The translations under genes were made by a program, and so were the position numbers. Shown one piece after another: positions 8,196-17,307 of a stretch of DNA of 45,389 nt. How positions within the stretch are numbered: position 1 is the stretch's first letter; each line of letters starts with the position of its first letter. Source of the DNA: Candidatus Izemoplasmatales bacterium (GTDB taxonomy: Bacteria > Bacillota_I > Bacilli_A > Izemoplasmatales > Hujiaoplasmataceae); the NCBI GenBank assembly GCA_028697025.1, contig JAQVFZ010000002.1, forward strand, positions 1-45,389, read 5' to 3'. A model generated the notes under the pieces. That model had not been told where the DNA came from and made no database searches. It worked only from the letters and a program-made list of their open reading frames with translations.

Positions 8196-9104
8196 TCACT
8201 TCTCGAAAAGACTCTTGAATCTTGAAGGAATCTTCTTCATTGATTCAACCAAAACGCGAGGTAATAGGATCACAGCTTCACCAAAAGCCAACTTTCTGAT
8301 TTGATTTTTCTTCATACCTTTGATATTCATGAATAGGTAATTTCTGGCGATGATACCTACTCTAAGCGACAACAAGGCGTTGCCGATTCCTTGTGCGAAG
8401 GAACCCGTTATGGTTTTTAGTATCGGTATTTCAGCCAAGGCGTTAGCGCCAGTCGAAGGGAAAACATCGGAAAAGTTCATATCTTCCAAAGTCTCGGCGA
8501 TAATCGCCGTCGACAAAACATTGACCGACAACTTGCCTAAAGAATAATAACTAGGCCTAAAACCGCATTTGAGAACCAGATTTTTTATCAACTTCAAATT
8601 AATAGTTATCACCGCTATCGCGTCAAGTTTACCGTTTTGCGAAATCGCCGTTGAAACAAATACAGTTTCAGCATGGGATATTATCATCTGATTCAATTCT
8701 TTTTTGATGGTTTCATCAAAGACTCTTGATAAAGTCTGTTTCAACTGCAATGCATCATTCATCGAAGATGTAATCAGAGTCTTGTCTTCTTCTTTCACGT
8801 AATCTTCGCCAAGCAGATTTCTGGCTACTTTTTTGTACATTGAAAAATTCTTTTTCGCATTTTCTTCTTCGCTGAAAAGTTCATCAAGCGAAAAGGTTGG
8901 CGAGAAAATAATCAAAAATAGCGGTCTGATGAACAAAATAATAAATAGTATACCGGCCACGCCATAGAAGGCATATTCAACATAGGCGTGGACTCGCCTC
9001 AATCTCTCTCCTAAATCAAGCACGGAACTGACAATAACTAAAATCATGAAGAATATAGCCGCAATTCCTAGTGTAATCCAAAGTCCTTTACTTATCTTTT
9101 TCAT
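8196..9104 (-). CDS. DUF697-family membrane protein
   Basis: Function unknown. The 302-residue protein has two hydrophobic segments near the N-terminus (about 8-28 and 42-68), then a soluble-looking region and a C-terminal part with small-residue and hydrophobic stretches (about 165-265) of the DUF697/YcjF type. Its ATG overlaps the TGA of ribF (ATGA, 9101-9104), so it is translationally coupled and is the last gene of the mutS2-trx-truB-ribF operon. Its link to flavin or RNA metabolism is positional only. Confidence 0.65.
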   Translation of the reverse strand: MKKISKGLWITLGIAAIFFMILVIVSSVLDLGERLRRVHAYVEYAFYGVAGILFIILFIRPLFLIIFSPTFSLDELFSEEENAKKNFSMYKKVARNLLGEDYVKEEDKTLITSSMNDALQLKQTLSRVFDETIKKELNQMIISHAETVFVSTAISQNGKLDAIAVITINLKLIKNLVLKCGFRPSYYSLGKLSVNVLSTAIIAETLEDMNFSDVFPSTGANALAEIPILKTITGSFAQGIGNALLSLRVGIIARNYLFMNIKGMKKNQIRKLAFGEAVILLPRVLVESMKKIPSRFKSLFEK

Positions 9105-10021
9105 TCCATACCCCTCTTTTCTATAAGTTCGAGTACATCTAATCTATCCTGTTTTATTCTTTCAATCAAATCAGCTTTGTTCTCGAAGTAATACTCATCT
9201 CTCATGAACTTCAGGAATTTTATACCGATAACTTGGTCGTAAATATCTTCTGAAAAGTCAAAGATGAAAGTTTCCAAAGTTATTTTGGTGTCGTTGAAAG
9301 TTGGTCTTTTTCCGACATTTGTCATACCGTAGTATTCTTTACCTTCAACCACGACTTTGGTAAAATACACGCCGAGTTTAGGTAATAGATAATTGGTAAA
9401 ATCAATGTTGGCGGTCGGAAACCCAAGCCTCTTGCCAATGCCGTTTCCGTGGATCACCTTACCTGTAATCGCATACTCTCTACCGAGCAGGAAATTTGCT
9501 TCAGCTATATCTCCATTCAAGAGGTTTTCACGTATTCGAGTCGAACCTATTTTTTCTCCGTGGTAAGTGATTTCTTTGATGACCACAGTTTCAAAATAAG
9601 GGGACTGCTGCAATAAGTCAACTTTTCCCTTGCCTAAGTAACCGAAGGTAAAATCTTCTCCTGCGACACAGACCTTAAGTTTACTTAGGAATTGCTCAAT
9701 AAAGCCTTCAGGGCTGTATTTAATCAAGTCATAGGAAACTTTCATGACATACAAAACGTCAACATCCAAATCTTCAAGAATCTTGGCTTTGTCCTCGACG
9801 GAAGTCAAAAAATAAAACGGTTTATTTTGCATGAACAATTTAATGCTGATGTCGAAAGTAAGAACACCCAGTTTGTAATTTTTAGCTTTTTTTATCATTA
9901 AACCTTTTTTAATCAAAGCTTGGTGAGCTTTGTGCAGACCGTCAAAAAAACCTAAACATAGGATTAAGTTTTCTTCATTTATAGTATCAAAATAATCTAA
10001 ATATTCAACTCTCAAGCCCAT
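9101..10021 (-). CDS. ribF: Bifunctional riboflavin kinase / FAD synthetase
   Basis: Makes FMN from riboflavin and then FAD. The N-terminal nucleotidyltransferase motif is at residues 24-34 (GFFDGLHKAHQ); the usual HxGH appears as HKAH, a Gly to Ala change. STRIRENL and GREYAITGKV mark the junction to the C-terminal flavokinase domain, which contains GKRLGFPTANI. At 306 residues it has the normal length. The start overlaps the end of truB by 10 bases, and the stop TGA overlaps the ATG of the DUF697 gene. truB-ribF pairing is widespread in Bacillota. Confidence 0.96.
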   Translation of the reverse strand: MGLRVEYLDYFDTINEENLILCLGFFDGLHKAHQALIKKGLMIKKAKNYKLGVLTFDISIKLFMQNKPFYFLTSVEDKAKILEDLDVDVLYVMKVSYDLIKYSPEGFIEQFLSKLKVCVAGEDFTFGYLGKGKVDLLQQSPYFETVVIKEITYHGEKIGSTRIRENLLNGDIAEANFLLGREYAITGKVIHGNGIGKRLGFPTANIDFTNYLLPKLGVYFTKVVVEGKEYYGMTNVGKRPTFNDTKITLETFIFDFSEDIYDQVIGIKFLKFMRDEYYFENKADLIERIKQDRLDVLELIEKRGME

Positions 10022-10884
10022 TTCACCGACATTCTCATAGTATTTTTGTTGCTGTCATATGTGTATATTGCCAAGACTTCACCAGCACTATTATAGATGA
10101 TTGTATCCTTCTTGTCAGAAAAATATTTCATATCGATAAATCTGCCGAATTGAATGTCATTTGCTATTGTTTCTGAAACGGTTATTCTTGGTAATGCCAA
10201 AAAATCAAAAGGATCTTTAAGATTAAACTCTTGATTAATTAAATCCTCCATGGTTATCGAGTCAGCCAAAGTGAAATTACTCACTCTGGTTCTTCGCAAT
10301 TCCATAAGACAACCGACGTTGTTTAATTTAACGCCCAGATCTCTGGCAATCGAACGGATATAAGTGCCTTTGGAAACGTCAAAAATCGCTTTGACGACAA
10401 TTGTCTTCTCTTCCTTATAAACTTCAATTTCGCTAATTCCGAATATTTCGATATCTCTTGGTTTAAGTTCAGGCAATTCTTTGTTTTTTCTGGCTAGTTC
10501 ATACATTTTCCTGCCTTGCACTTTAATTGCGGAAAAGGCGGGAGGAACTTGCTGATTTTTACCGATAAACGATTTTAAAGCATTAATTACTTGACTTTCG
10601 GATAGTTTGGAGGCGTCCAATTCTGCAATCAGATTGCCGGTAGTGTCATCTGTGTCATATGACCTGCCGATTAAAAAAGTACACTGATAGGTTTTTCTGT
10701 CCTCAGTAAAATATTTAATCAATTTAGTGGCTTTACCGAGTGCTAAAACCAAAATCCCGGTCGCATTGGGATCAAGGGTACCGGTATGTCCGATTTTTTT
10801 GACTTTCAAAGTTTTCCTCGCTACAGCCACAATATCAAAAGAGGTGAAATCCTTCGGTTTGTCAATAACTAATAGACCATCCAT
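10012..10884 (-). CDS. truB: tRNA pseudouridine-55 synthase
   Basis: Isomerises U55 in the T-loop of tRNAs. Residues 2-11 read DGLLVIDKPK, the catalytic aspartate is D38 in GHTGTLDPNATG, and the TruB body follows (KTYQCTFLIGRSYDTDD). I chose the ATG at 10882-10884 rather than the TTG one codon upstream, because AAGGAG lies 8 bases before the ATG and the family begins M-D/N-G. The ATG shares one base with the TGA of the thioredoxin-like gene (TGATG), so translation is coupled. Length is 290 residues. Confidence 0.96.
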   Translation of the reverse strand: MDGLLVIDKPKDFTSFDIVAVARKTLKVKKIGHTGTLDPNATGILVLALGKATKLIKYFTEDRKTYQCTFLIGRSYDTDDTTGNLIAELDASKLSESQVINALKSFIGKNQQVPPAFSAIKVQGRKMYELARKNKELPELKPRDIEIFGISEIEVYKEEKTIVVKAIFDVSKGTYIRSIARDLGVKLNNVGCLMELRRTRVSNFTLADSITMEDLINQEFNLKDPFDFLALPRITVSETIANDIQFGRFIDMKYFSDKKDTIIYNSAGEVLAIYTYDSNKNTMRMSVKWA

Positions 10885-11147
10885 CAAGATATCTCCTTAT
10901 CGACAAGTTTAAGAATGTCTTCCGCATAAATCGAACCGGAAATTCTTCCGATTTCTTGTGAATCCAGATAATAGACAAGTGTTGGTACACCATCAATTTT
11001 TTGAATTTTTGCCAAATCTCTTTCGATATCGATATCTCGAAAAACAATTTCAACATCCGTTAATGAATCCTTGAGATCAATCAATCTTCTTTTGAGAGCT
11101 CGACATTTTCCGCAATACCTTGCGGTAAAAAACTCTATTTTCTTCAT
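10884..11147 (-). CDS. Small thioredoxin-like protein
   Basis: An 87-residue thioredoxin-fold protein with the redox pair CGKC at residues 12-15 and the cis-proline loop GVPTLVYY, so probably a cytosolic thiol-disulphide exchanger. It is shorter than classical thioredoxin (about 105) and the pair is CGKC, not CGPC, so its partners are unknown. It is sandwiched between mutS2 (9-base gap) and truB (overlapping stop and start). A thioredoxin gene next to mutS2 is common in Bacillota (trxA after mutS2). Confidence 0.85.
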   Translation of the reverse strand: MKKIEFFTARYCGKCRALKRRLIDLKDSLTDVEIVFRDIDIERDLAKIQKIDGVPTLVYYLDSQEIGRISGSIYAEDILKLVDKEIS

Positions 11148-11156
11148 ATTCTTTTC

Positions 11157-13481
11157 CTATCTAAATTGAAAAACAGTTACACCCACTCCGCCTTCGCCTT
11201 CATTTCCACGACGATAACTTTTGACGTGAGGATTCTTTTTCGCATAACTTTCTACGCCTTTTTTTAAAGCGCCTGTACCGATTCCATGAACGATATAAGC
11301 AAATTCCAAATTATTCAGCAAGCAATCATCAACGAACTTATCAAGTTCAAGCATTGCTTCTTCATATCGTTTTCCATGCAAATCCAGTTCGACTTTTACT
11401 GTTCTTACGACGTCAGCTTGATTGCTCGTAGGATTGGTCATTATATCTTCGGGCTTTTCTTTCGTTACAAATTCGATTTCATCCTTCTTTAAGGTCAAAG
11501 TCAATGCGCCCATAATGACCTCATATTGGCCGTTTTTCAGTTCTTTATTAATTATGCCATTCCTTTGATATGAAAGCACCTTGACCGTATCGCCGATAGC
11601 GACATCACGGTTGGATACTTTTTTATATGCTGTTTTTTGGTAAAAAACATCTTTTGCTGATTTTTTTAAACCGGCAAGTTCATGTTCCTTGAAAATCGCT
11701 GATTTTTTGAGTTCGTCAAGTTCCTTGATCAGATTCTCGGCTTTTTTGGTATACTCTTCTTGCTTCGTTTTTTGGGTGATTTCAAACTCTCTCAAGACTT
11801 GATTCTGTCTAATTTTTTCTTGAGATTGAAGGTTAATATACTTCTGTTTTTCTTCTTCAAGTTTCTGGTTTCTTTCCTTAAGAACCGATAATTCGTTATC
11901 GAGTTCAATACTTTGGCGGTCAAGTTTAGCTATCAATTTAGAGACGTCTGTAGCGAAAGATAAGGAAATGTTTTCCGCCTTTTGACATATTTCTTCCATC
12001 AGTCCTAGCCTTCTTGCTATCATGATGGCATTTGAGGTTCCGGGAACGCCGATTTTAAGCTTGTATGTTGGTTTCAAGGTTTCAATGTCAAATTCAACCG
12101 AAGCATTGACTGTGTTATCCAAATCATAAGCGTAGGTCTTTAATTCCGGGTAATGAGTTGTTATCATGGAATACAGTTTCTTTCTGCGAAGATATTCTAT
12201 GATTGAGATCGCTAACGAAGCCCCTTCCTTAGGATCGGTTCCAGAGCCAATTTCATCGAGCAAAACCAAAGAATCATCGCCACATTTTTCGATGATGCGA
12301 ATGATATTTCCGATATGGGAACTGAAGGTCGATAACGATTGTTCAATTGATTGCTCATCACCGATATCGGCGAAAATATTATTGAAACAGATGGTCTCGC
12401 TGTTCTCGTTTACCGGTATCAACATTCCTGATTGGACCATTATGCTTAGCAAACCAAGGGTCTTTAAAGCGACGGTTTTTCCGCCGGTATTAGGCCCGGT
12501 AATGATTATGTGGTGATAGTCATGGAAACTTATGTTATTACCGACCACCACATCTTTTGGAATTAGGGGATGGCGGGCATTGATCAAATTGATTTTTTTC
12601 GTAATATTTGGTCGGGTAAAATCATTGGCCAAAGCATATTTGGCTTTGGCAAAGACAATATCCAAATAAGTGAATATCTGGAGATTATTTCCCAGTTCCA
12701 CCGTGTATTCACCGACTTTATAAGTCAACATTCTTAAGAGTGCATCTATTTCATTTGCTTCTTCCACAAAATAACGCGATAAGTCATTATTCATCTCAAA
12801 GCAACTGATTGGCTCGATAAAAACCGTTTCACCGCTCGCTGATTGATCATGAATTATTCCTTTTACAGCATTCTTGAATTCGCTTTTTACCGGTAAAACC
12901 AAGCGATTGTTTCTGATGGTAATTAAAGAATCGGTAAGTCTGCTGGCTTCTGATTTCAGCAAACTTTGCATTTTCGACTCGATTCGATCTTCAGTGACGC
13001 GAATTTTCTTTCTGATGTCGGCCAGTTTAGCACTGGCATTATCATAGATCTCGCCTTTTTTATCGATGACTTTGTCAATTTCATTTTTCAAGGCATTGAT
13101 TGACACCAGACGGTCATAGTAATCTTTAAGATTGGTAAAATTCAGATTCAGGGATATGACTTTTTTTACGAAGACAATGGTTCTGACTATGGCTTCCTGA
13201 TGTGAGACTACCCTCAACAACTCATCGATATTCAAAACAGAGCCAATTTCTGCTTTTTTAATAATTTCCCTGATATCCAAAATACCGGTTAATGGCGTTT
13301 CATCATAACGTTCTATGATGATTTTTGCCTCTTCAACTTCAAAAAGCAACCTTTTGATTGCTTCAACGTCGGTAATTGGCAAAATTTCTAAAACTTCTTT
13401 TTTACCGATATCAGTCTGGCTAAAGGTTGAGAGTATTCGTAAAATCTTATCAAATTCGAGTTTTTTTATTTCTGCATACAT
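11157..13481 (-). CDS. mutS2: MutS2 endonuclease / ribosome-collision ATPase
   Basis: MutS-like ATPase without mismatch-recognition domain; family members suppress recombination and in B. subtilis act on collided ribosomes. In 774 residues: core helices, Walker A GPNTGGKT at 329-336, Walker B LVLLDEIGSGTDP, a long coiled region (about 515-620), and a C-terminal Smr domain from about 697 with LDLHGK (699-704) and VHGIGTG (731-737). The Smr domain is therefore complete. It heads the mutS2-trx-truB-ribF-DUF697 operon and starts from an ATG with GGAG 9 bases upstream. It is divergent from rnhC. Confidence 0.97.
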   Translation of the reverse strand: MYAEIKKLEFDKILRILSTFSQTDIGKKEVLEILPITDVEAIKRLLFEVEEAKIIIERYDETPLTGILDIREIIKKAEIGSVLNIDELLRVVSHQEAIVRTIVFVKKVISLNLNFTNLKDYYDRLVSINALKNEIDKVIDKKGEIYDNASAKLADIRKKIRVTEDRIESKMQSLLKSEASRLTDSLITIRNNRLVLPVKSEFKNAVKGIIHDQSASGETVFIEPISCFEMNNDLSRYFVEEANEIDALLRMLTYKVGEYTVELGNNLQIFTYLDIVFAKAKYALANDFTRPNITKKINLINARHPLIPKDVVVGNNISFHDYHHIIITGPNTGGKTVALKTLGLLSIMVQSGMLIPVNENSETICFNNIFADIGDEQSIEQSLSTFSSHIGNIIRIIEKCGDDSLVLLDEIGSGTDPKEGASLAISIIEYLRRKKLYSMITTHYPELKTYAYDLDNTVNASVEFDIETLKPTYKLKIGVPGTSNAIMIARRLGLMEEICQKAENISLSFATDVSKLIAKLDRQSIELDNELSVLKERNQKLEEEKQKYINLQSQEKIRQNQVLREFEITQKTKQEEYTKKAENLIKELDELKKSAIFKEHELAGLKKSAKDVFYQKTAYKKVSNRDVAIGDTVKVLSYQRNGIINKELKNGQYEVIMGALTLTLKKDEIEFVTKEKPEDIMTNPTSNQADVVRTVKVELDLHGKRYEEAMLELDKFVDDCLLNNLEFAYIVHGIGTGALKKGVESYAKKNPHVKSYRRGNEGEGGVGVTVFQFR

Positions 13482-13503
13482 ATTGCGTCACTCCACTTCT
13501 TTT

Positions 13504-13528
13504 ATTTTATCATAAATTATGCTAAAAT
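13504..13528. promoter_or_regulatory. Palindromic divergent promoter pair for mutS2 and rnhC
   Basis: A 25-bp near-perfect inverted repeat, arms ATTTTA-T-CATAA and TTATG-C-TAAAAT with one central base and one mismatched pair. Each arm is an extended -10: TGCTAAAAT on the plus strand (13520-13528) for rnhC, and TGATAAAAT on the minus strand for mutS2. No clear -35 is seen on either side. Confidence 0.55.
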
Positions 13529-13547
13529 AGAAATAGGAGATGAGACA

Positions 13548-14447
13548 ATGAACTATGTTTTTACCATCGATGAGAAAAACCTTGTCAAACTTAAAGAATA
13601 TTATCAACCAATCATGGTTACAAGCGACAATTCAACCCATAAATATCTATTTAAAACCGACCAGCTTACCATTACCGTATATAACTCCTTAAAAGTAATG
13701 TTTCAAGGAGAAGATGCCTTAGAAGAATACAACAGTTGGGCGGAAATTCTTGGTTTGGAAAAATACGAAAGCGCAGAAAAATTCAATGGTTACGACAATC
13801 AGTATTTGCCTCTTAGAGTCATAGGTTCCGATGAAGTCGGAACAGGTGATTTTTTTGGACCGGTCGTGGTTTGTGCAGCTTATGTCACTCCTAAGGACTA
13901 CCAGTTCCTCGACGAACTTGATATTAAAGATTCTAAAAAAATTACTGACAGTCAAATTAAGATTATCGGCGAGAAACTGATAAAGAACATTCCTCATCAC
14001 GTGTTGGTCACAAACAATGAAAAATACAATGAACTGATCGAAAAAGGTTTCAATCTCAATAAAATCAAAGCTTACTTGCATAATCACGCCATCAAAAAAT
14101 TGATTTTCAGATATCCTGATTACCAAAAAATAATCCAAGACAAATTTTGTTCGGAAGAAAACTACTTTGAATATCTTAAATCCGAAGAAACTGTCAAGAA
14201 CATCGATTTTTTGACTCAAGCCGAATCAATTCACAAGGCCGTCGCAGTCGCTGCCATCATTGCCAGATACCGTTTCTTGCAGGAATTTGAACTTTTGGAA
14301 AAAGAATACGGCGTCACCTTACCTAAAGGTGCAGGTCCTGGCGTTGATGCCGTCGCAAGAATAATGGAAATGAAACATGGTGAACTAATTTTCAGAAAAA
14401 TTGCTAAATTAAATTTCAAAAATTATCAAAAAATAAAAAAGAATTAA
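13548..14447 (+). CDS. rnhC: Ribonuclease HIII
   Basis: Cleaves RNA in RNA-DNA hybrids. The N-terminal TBP-like substrate-binding domain (about 1-85) and the catalytic domain are both present in 299 residues. D95 and E96 sit in GSDEVGTGDFFGP, D128 in IKDSK, and the late acidic residue near GPGVDAVA; this signature separates RNase HIII from HII. The ATG is preceded by AGGAGATG. It is one of only three plus-strand genes here and stands alone between a divergent promoter and a bidirectional terminator. Confidence 0.97.
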   Translation: MNYVFTIDEKNLVKLKEYYQPIMVTSDNSTHKYLFKTDQLTITVYNSLKVMFQGEDALEEYNSWAEILGLEKYESAEKFNGYDNQYLPLRVIGSDEVGTGDFFGPVVVCAAYVTPKDYQFLDELDIKDSKKITDSQIKIIGEKLIKNIPHHVLVTNNEKYNELIEKGFNLNKIKAYLHNHAIKKLIFRYPDYQKIIQDKFCSEENYFEYLKSEETVKNIDFLTQAESIHKAVAVAAIIARYRFLQEFELLEKEYGVTLPKGAGPGVDAVARIMEMKHGELIFRKIAKLNFKNYQKIKKN

Positions 14448-14469
14448 GGTGGAAAAACCTTAATTCTTT
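14438..14469. terminator. Bidirectional terminator between rnhC and rluD
   Basis: A 13-bp perfect stem AAAGAATTAAGGT / ACCTTAATTCTTT with a 6-base loop GGAAAA covers the stop codons of both convergent genes. T-runs follow on both strands. Confidence 0.9.
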
Positions 14470-15368
14470 AATTTTTTTAGGTAAGATTTGAATTCTTCCG
14501 GAAGCGGTGAATTAAACTCCAACCACTTCTTTGTTTTTGGGTGGGTAAATCCTAAACTTTCAGCGTGCAGGAACTGTCCAAAATCATTCGGTTTGGCGTT
14601 ACCGTAAACATAATCATTGACCAAAGGGTGATTGATGTATTGCATGTGAACTCGGATTTGGTGGGTTCTTCCGGTTTCTAGAATACATTTGATCAAAGTC
14701 TTGTCCTCATATGTCTCCAAAACTTCAAAATTGGTAATCGCTTCTTTACCAGAAGCTGTTACGGCCATTTTCAAGCGATTATTCTTGTCTCTACCGATAG
14801 GCGCATTGATTTTGCCTCTTTTATTGACAATTATCCCTTCTACAAGGGCGATGTATTCTCTTTTAGTTAGCTTTTCCTGCAACTCTTTCGCCAAGATATC
14901 ATGCGCATAGTTATTTTTCGCGACCATCAATAGCCCCGATGTGTCTTTATCGATACGATGAACTATACCAGGCCGCATTTCACCATTGACATCGGAGAGA
15001 TTTTTTATATGCCATAAAAGTCCGTTTACCAAAGTGTCTTGATAGTGTCCGGGAGCGGGATGAACCACCATTCCTGAAGGTTTGTTTACGACTAGAACAT
15101 CCTCATCTTCATAGACAATGTCCAAATCCATTTTAGTCGGTACGATTTCCGTTTCAGAAAAATCCACATCTATAACTTCAATCAAATCACCGAATCTTAG
15201 GACATATGAAGCTTTAACCTGGGTTTGGTTGACAAGAATCTTTCCTTCCAGCAATAGTTTTTTAATCGTTGAACGGCTTAGGCTTTCGATTTTTAAAGCT
15301 AAAAACCGATCTATTCGATCGGTTTCGTCGTTTTCCGTAACGAGATATTCAAAAAATATATCATCCAT
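14460..15368 (-). CDS. rluD: RluA-family 23S rRNA pseudouridine synthase (RluD-like)
   Basis: Modifies uridines in large-subunit rRNA. An S4 RNA-binding domain fills about residues 15-75 (DRFLALK to GDLIEV), and the RluA catalytic core follows with D140 in HRIDKDTSGLL and the GRTHQIRVH motif further on. At 302 residues it matches the RluD/YlyB size. It overlaps the end of lspA by 8 bases, the same lspA-rluD order as in Bacillus, and ends the operon at a bidirectional terminator. The exact target uridine cannot be told from sequence. Confidence 0.93.
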   Translation of the reverse strand: MDDIFFEYLVTENDETDRIDRFLALKIESLSRSTIKKLLLEGKILVNQTQVKASYVLRFGDLIEVIDVDFSETEIVPTKMDLDIVYEDEDVLVVNKPSGMVVHPAPGHYQDTLVNGLLWHIKNLSDVNGEMRPGIVHRIDKDTSGLLMVAKNNYAHDILAKELQEKLTKREYIALVEGIIVNKRGKINAPIGRDKNNRLKMAVTASGKEAITNFEVLETYEDKTLIKCILETGRTHQIRVHMQYINHPLVNDYVYGNAKPNDFGQFLHAESLGFTHPKTKKWLEFNSPLPEEFKSYLKKLKN

Positions 15369-15852
15369 TGGTATTCAACCTCTTCTTTTCCAAAAAGAAA
15401 ACATCGATAAAAAACAGAAAAATTCCCACATTAAGGAATGTGTCGGCAAAATTGAATATATATTCCCAAATGCCTCTGAAATCAAGAAAATCGATGACAG
15501 CGTGATCGATTTGCACAGCTCGATCGATGGCATTGCCAATTGAACCGGCTATTAATAGCGCTAATGCGATACGATATACGATTAGACGCTTATCTTTAAA
15601 ATCGCTCTTGAAGAACATGTAACCAAAGACAGCTGAAGCTAAAACGGCGAAAATCAAGAAAATCCAAAAATAATCGGTTGCCAAACCAGTGAAACCGCCA
15701 AAGAGCATGCCAGTGTTTCTGGTATAGGTCAAATGAAAGAAATCAGTTATGACAGGGATAGTTTCTTGTTCCAAAAGAACTGAAGAAATCCAAATCTTCG
15801 ATACCTGGTCAATTCCTATCAGTGCTAAGATTATAAAAATCCATTTAATCAT
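15361..15852 (-). CDS. lspA: Lipoprotein signal peptidase (signal peptidase II)
   Basis: Membrane aspartic protease that removes signal peptides from diacylglyceryl-modified prolipoproteins. Four membrane segments are visible in 163 residues, with the conserved RNTGMLFGG loop and both catalytic aspartates: D110 in GNAIDR and D137 in FNFAD. Its presence shows that this organism processes lipoproteins, consistent with the lipobox protein at 28782-30008. It sits 10 bases after a small membrane-protein gene and overlaps rluD. Confidence 0.96.
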   Translation of the reverse strand: MIKWIFIILALIGIDQVSKIWISSVLLEQETIPVITDFFHLTYTRNTGMLFGGFTGLATDYFWIFLIFAVLASAVFGYMFFKSDFKDKRLIVYRIALALLIAGSIGNAIDRAVQIDHAVIDFLDFRGIWEYIFNFADTFLNVGIFLFFIDVFFLEKKRLNTNG

Positions 15853-15862
15853 GCTTATTCTC

Positions 15863-16234
15863 CTAAACCATCAAAATCGGGATGAAAACAAAGATAAACA
15901 ACAATCCGATAATAACGAAAATAATGTCGATGATGATTTGATCAATCAAAAACAAAGTATCCAAATCGGTTTTTATCTCGCTTTTCTTCAACACTAAAGC
16001 CTTTTTCAAAAAATGATGAAATAACATATTCAATAAAATCATAACAATTATAAGCAATATGACCCAAAAAGTCAAATAGTATAAATATACCGATATGATT
16101 TGTCCAATAGCTGCCAGAGCTGGTAACGCAATCAATAATGTAAAAATAAATGCTCCATAAATAGCGGATATAATCTCTCTAGTGGTGAATTCTTCTTTAT
16201 AAGATTTAGTCATTTCTAAATATTTTTTTATCAT
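15863..16234 (-). CDS. Small membrane protein of unknown function
   Basis: Not recognised. About 123 residues starting [16 protein letters not shown]; a charged N-terminus is followed by two adjacent hydrophobic segments (about 27-50 and 53-78), a charged loop, and a long hydrophobic C-terminal helix. I place the start at the ATG 16232-16234, which overlaps the TGA of the upstream protease gene (ATGA) and has GGAAGGG 8 bases before it; an in-frame TTG 18 bases upstream would add MGRVCF but is less likely. It lies between the YlbL-like protease and lspA. Confidence 0.75.
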   Translation of the reverse strand: MIKKYLEMTKSYKEEFTTREIISAIYGAFIFTLLIALPALAAIGQIISVYLYYLTFWVILLIIVMILLNMLFHHFLKKALVLKKSEIKTDLDTLFLIDQIIIDIIFVIIGLLFIFVFIPILMV

Positions 16235-17307
16235 AAAACAAACCCTTCCCAATAACCTTCCGGATCAGCTAGATAAGAAAGGCTGTCAGCGAAAGTCCGT
16301 ACCGGAACCAACCATCCCGTTGGGTCGATTCCATGTTTTTCACACGCCCTCAAAGCTTCCATATAATTATCGTAATAATAATTTTCGTCATGATAAGGAA
16401 TGAAAAAGACATCTACTTTATTGATATAGGCGGTTATAATTTTTTGTTCAGTGCCGCCGATATAGCCAACTGTTCCATCGTAATTGATGGTACCTGTTCC
16501 CGCTATTTTCTTTCCTCCGGTAATATCTTCTTCAACCAACATGTTGTATATTGCCAGCGTCTGCAACAAACCGCCACTTGGGCCGCCAATGTTGGAATTC
16601 TTTTCAGAATAATTAGGGTAGGTGTTTTCTTTATTAACCAGATAATACAGTTTTAAGGTAAGTCCGAATTTTCCCGCTTCAGGATCCTTGGTGAGAATTC
16701 TTGAATACTCAACACCCTTGTCATTTTTGAAAAAGAACTCATAGCTATCTTTTTCAGTAGTGTAAGTGCTGATTAAGGTAAAATCATCAATTATGACATC
16801 TTGATCGCCTATGGCATAAAGAAACTCATCGCCAAAAGCAATGTCGTCATAAAAAGACATATAATTAGCCTTGCCGAAAACCATTACTTTCTCATAGGTG
16901 TCGATAAAGATCTCCGGATTATCAATTTGTGCTTCCTGATAAGCCAAAATCACTGCCGCATTGACAGAAGTTTCCTTGTCCAGATAACTGATTTGCGCGA
17001 TTTCTTCATTGGTATAATCGGCATAAGAGCCAGTCAAAATATTTGCATTGTTGTAATCTGAAAATTGACCAATCATGAATTGAAAAAAAGTTGGACGGGT
17101 GATAGATACTATGTAGGTTGAAGAGATTGTCCCGGATATTTCCTTATCTTGATTGTAGTCGACGCTGATAATACTTTCGACTTCAGTGATTCCACCTGGA
17201 GTGTCAAGATAATAGCCGATTGGATAAAACAAGACGAAGGCAAAAAACAGATAGGGAATTATCAGTACTTTGACGTAAGGCCAGTAAGCTTTTGTGAGTT
17301 CATTCAT
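16231..17307 (-). CDS. YlbL/SepM-like S16 membrane protease
   Basis: Membrane-anchored serine protease with a Lon-type catalytic domain. One membrane segment is at residues 12-32; a region in the place of the PDZ domain follows (about 110-180, rather divergent), then the S16 domain with S244 in [11 protein letters not shown] and K289 in IGGTEQK, 45 residues apart. The active site would face outward. Known relatives are SepM (processes a competence peptide in streptococci) and YlbL (a B. subtilis protease linked to cell-division control). The substrate here is unknown. The start overlaps the dCMP deaminase stop by four bases (ATGA). Confidence 0.88.
   Translation of the reverse strand: MNELTKAYWPYVKVLIIPYLFFAFVLFYPIGYYLDTPGGITEVESIISVDYNQDKEISGTISSTYIVSITRPTFFQFMIGQFSDYNNANILTGSYADYTNEEIAQISYLDKETSVNAAVILAYQEAQIDNPEIFIDTYEKVMVFGKANYMSFYDDIAFGDEFLYAIGDQDVIIDDFTLISTYTTEKDSYEFFFKNDKGVEYSRILTKDPEAGKFGLTLKLYYLVNKENTYPNYSEKNSNIGGPSGGLLQTLAIYNMLVEEDITGGKKIAGTGTINYDGTVGYIGGTEQKIITAYINKVDVFFIPYHDENYYYDNYMEALRACEKHGIDPTGWLVPVRTFADSLSYLADPEGYWEGFVL

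Noticed and set aside
13719-14219. A 166-codon minus-strand frame inside rnhC
   Set aside because: Phe-rich composition and full overlap with the clear RNase HIII gene mark it as a shadow frame.
15118-15543. A 141-codon plus-strand frame over lspA and rluD
   Set aside because: It is antisense to two well-supported genes and has no family resemblance.
16235-16252. N-terminal extension MGRVCF of the small membrane protein from a TTG
   Set aside because: The ATG at 16232-16234 has the better-spaced GGAAGGG and the common ATGA overlap.
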